From NCBI GenBank assembly GCA_022545625.1, contig JACZQS010000015.1, positions 1-14,717 of the forward strand: a DNA stretch of 14,717 bases, read 5' to 3'. Both the position numbers and the translations under genes were made by a program. Of this stretch, positions 13,978 through 14,717 are shown in pieces (position 1 is the first letter of the stretch; every line of letters begins with the position of its first letter). The notes beneath the pieces are model-generated. The model saw nothing but the letters and a program-made list of their open reading frames with translations. It had not been told where the DNA came from and did no database searches. The DNA is from Pseudomonadota bacterium. Lineage in GTDB: Bacteria; Pseudomonadota; Gammaproteobacteria; GCA-001735895.

Positions 13978-14466
13978 ATGCGTAATACACACATATATCT
14001 GGCTGCTTTATCTTTTACCTTACTATCTAGCACCTATGTTACACCGGTATTTGCTGATGAACACGAACCATTGCTGGATAAAAGTTTGTTTTCTATCGGT
14101 GTTGGCATTTCTGATAACTCCGTTAGCAAATCTTCTGATGAGACCGGCTTCCAGTTTTTTGCTGCTTACGACTTAAATCAGGTTAATGTGATGGAGGGAG
14201 TCAAAAGCTCGGTAGAGTTCGGTTTTATGGATTATGGCTTTCCGTCGGATAATACCGGAATCTGGGCAAATTATGTTGTTGATGGGTTGATAAGCGGTCA
14301 ACTTGGCTGGTTGGCGCGCTTAGGCTTGGATTTTGGTGATGATAGTGGCCTGATGATAGGCGCAGGTGTGAGTTATGCCACGAGTGAGAAAGTCGAACTT
14401 CGTGTTGAGTATGTTAGTCGTGACGAGGTAGATTCTCTGCAGTTCAATTTCCTTTATCAACTATAA
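13978..14466 (+). CDS. Small 8-stranded outer-membrane beta-barrel protein
   Basis: Predicted outer-membrane barrel of the OmpA/OmpX-like size class; a specific family is not recognised and the function is unknown. From the ATG at 13978 the protein is 162 residues with a signal peptide cleaved after VFA (24-26). The mature part divides into eight alternating hydrophobic/polar stretches that fit eight strands: about 37-50, 57-67, 77-87, 94-106, 109-120, 124-135, 139-147 and 152-162. Turns are rich in Asp, Asn and Ser, and the last strand ends LQFNFLYQL, close to the aromatic C-terminal signature of outer-membrane proteins although the final residue is Leu, not Phe. The frame is open from 13846, but only the 13978 start gives a signal peptide; AGGA lies 11 bases upstream. 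The gene appears monocistronic, with a long AT-rich upstream region. Confidence 0.8.
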   Translation: MRNTHIYLAALSFTLLSSTYVTPVFADEHEPLLDKSLFSIGVGISDNSVSKSSDETGFQFFAAYDLNQVNVMEGVKSSVEFGFMDYGFPSDNTGIWANYVVDGLISGQLGWLARLGLDFGDDSGLMIGAGVSYATSEKVELRVEYVSRDEVDSLQFNFLYQL

Positions 14467-14495
14467 CAAGCCGCCACGAAAACCCCGTACCATTA

Positions 14496-14648
14496 ATGCT
14501 GCAGGCAATAGCAGTGATACTTTCGAAGGTGACCCCTGTTAGCAGTAAACGCGAGAATACAGCCCTGCTCGGTCGTATCATTCAGAGATGGAATGGTTCA
14601 AATGTGCCGGAAGCAGAAATAATTATAAGAATTTTGAACGGCAGCTAA
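14496..14648 (+). CDS. Doubtful 50-codon ORF after the outer-membrane protein gene
   Basis: An ATG at 14496 opens 50 codons ending TAA (14646-14648). The peptide has a plausible composition (LLGRIIQRWNG, then EAEIIIRILNG), but there is no ribosome binding site, no homolog is recognised, and codons such as ATA and AGA are more frequent than in the neighbouring genes. It may be the remnant of a larger gene or chance. The rest of 14467-14717 shows no other feature apart from the palindrome near its end. Confidence 0.15.
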   Translation: MLQAIAVILSKVTPVSSKRENTALLGRIIQRWNGSNVPEAEIIIRILNGS

Positions 14649-14686
14649 CGAGAAAGCTGACCTTCAGATTCATCCTGGCGACTTCC

Positions 14687-14702
14687 GCTTAGTGCCCTAA
14701 GC
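14687..14702. repeat. Palindrome near the window end
   Basis: GCTTAG (14687-14692) and CTAAGC (14697-14702) form a perfect 6-bp stem with the loop TGCC. Pairing can be extended imperfectly outwards: TCCTGG (14672-14677) faces CCTGGA (14712-14717), with a mismatch in each arm. No T-run follows. It may be part of a dispersed intergenic repeat cut by the window edge. Confidence 0.35.
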
Positions 14703-14717
14703 CGACCTCCACCTGGA

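Overview
The window reads as ordinary, densely packed chromosome from a gammaproteobacterium, most likely an environmental or marine lineage rather than an enteric. The main support is two gene groups typical of that class: surE-pcm-yqaA-nlpD-rpoS, and the divergent pair tesA / ybbA-ybbP. The family assignments are read from motifs in the translations. No database search was possible, so the genus is left open. There are no tRNA or rRNA genes, insertion sequences, prophage genes or CRISPR arrays.

Layout. (1) Positions 6-377, plus strand: a small Mth938-domain protein whose 5' end may lie outside the window. (2) Positions 4293-411, minus strand: a tightly coupled stationary-phase and envelope operon, surE-pcm-yqaA-nlpD-rpoS. 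The first four genes overlap or nearly touch, and rpoS follows after 29 bp. (3) Positions 4390-4911, plus strand: an Smr-domain protein divergent from surE, convergent with a membrane-anchored metzincin-like protease (5735-4959, minus). (4) Positions 5736-5965: a 230-bp gap with three tandem hairpin-forming 22-23 bp repeats, a further inverted repeat and a possible 24-codon ORF just ahead of the protease. (5) Positions 12239-5966, minus strand: a closely spaced series ybbA-ybbP-relA-dusA (ABC transporter, ppGpp synthetase, tRNA dihydrouridine synthase). (6) tesA (plus) overlaps ybbA head-to-head and overlaps a HAD phosphatase gene tail-to-tail. (7) Positions 13525-13977: a 453-bp AT-rich divergent region, followed by a small 8-stranded outer-membrane barrel gene (13978-14466). 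(8) Positions 14467-14717: a gap with a doubtful 50-codon ORF and a palindrome near the end.

How the genes fit together. The window holds two central stress regulators about 5.4 kb apart: RpoS (general stress and stationary-phase sigma factor) and RelA (ppGpp synthetase). Around rpoS are damage-repair and envelope genes: SurE nucleotidase, Pcm isoaspartyl repair methyltransferase, a DedA-like membrane protein and the cell-division hydrolase activator NlpD. RelA sits between an envelope ABC transporter permease and a tRNA-modification enzyme. I found no clearly new multi-gene system. The least explained stretch is the hairpin array, micro-ORF and metzincin-like protease at 4959-5941.
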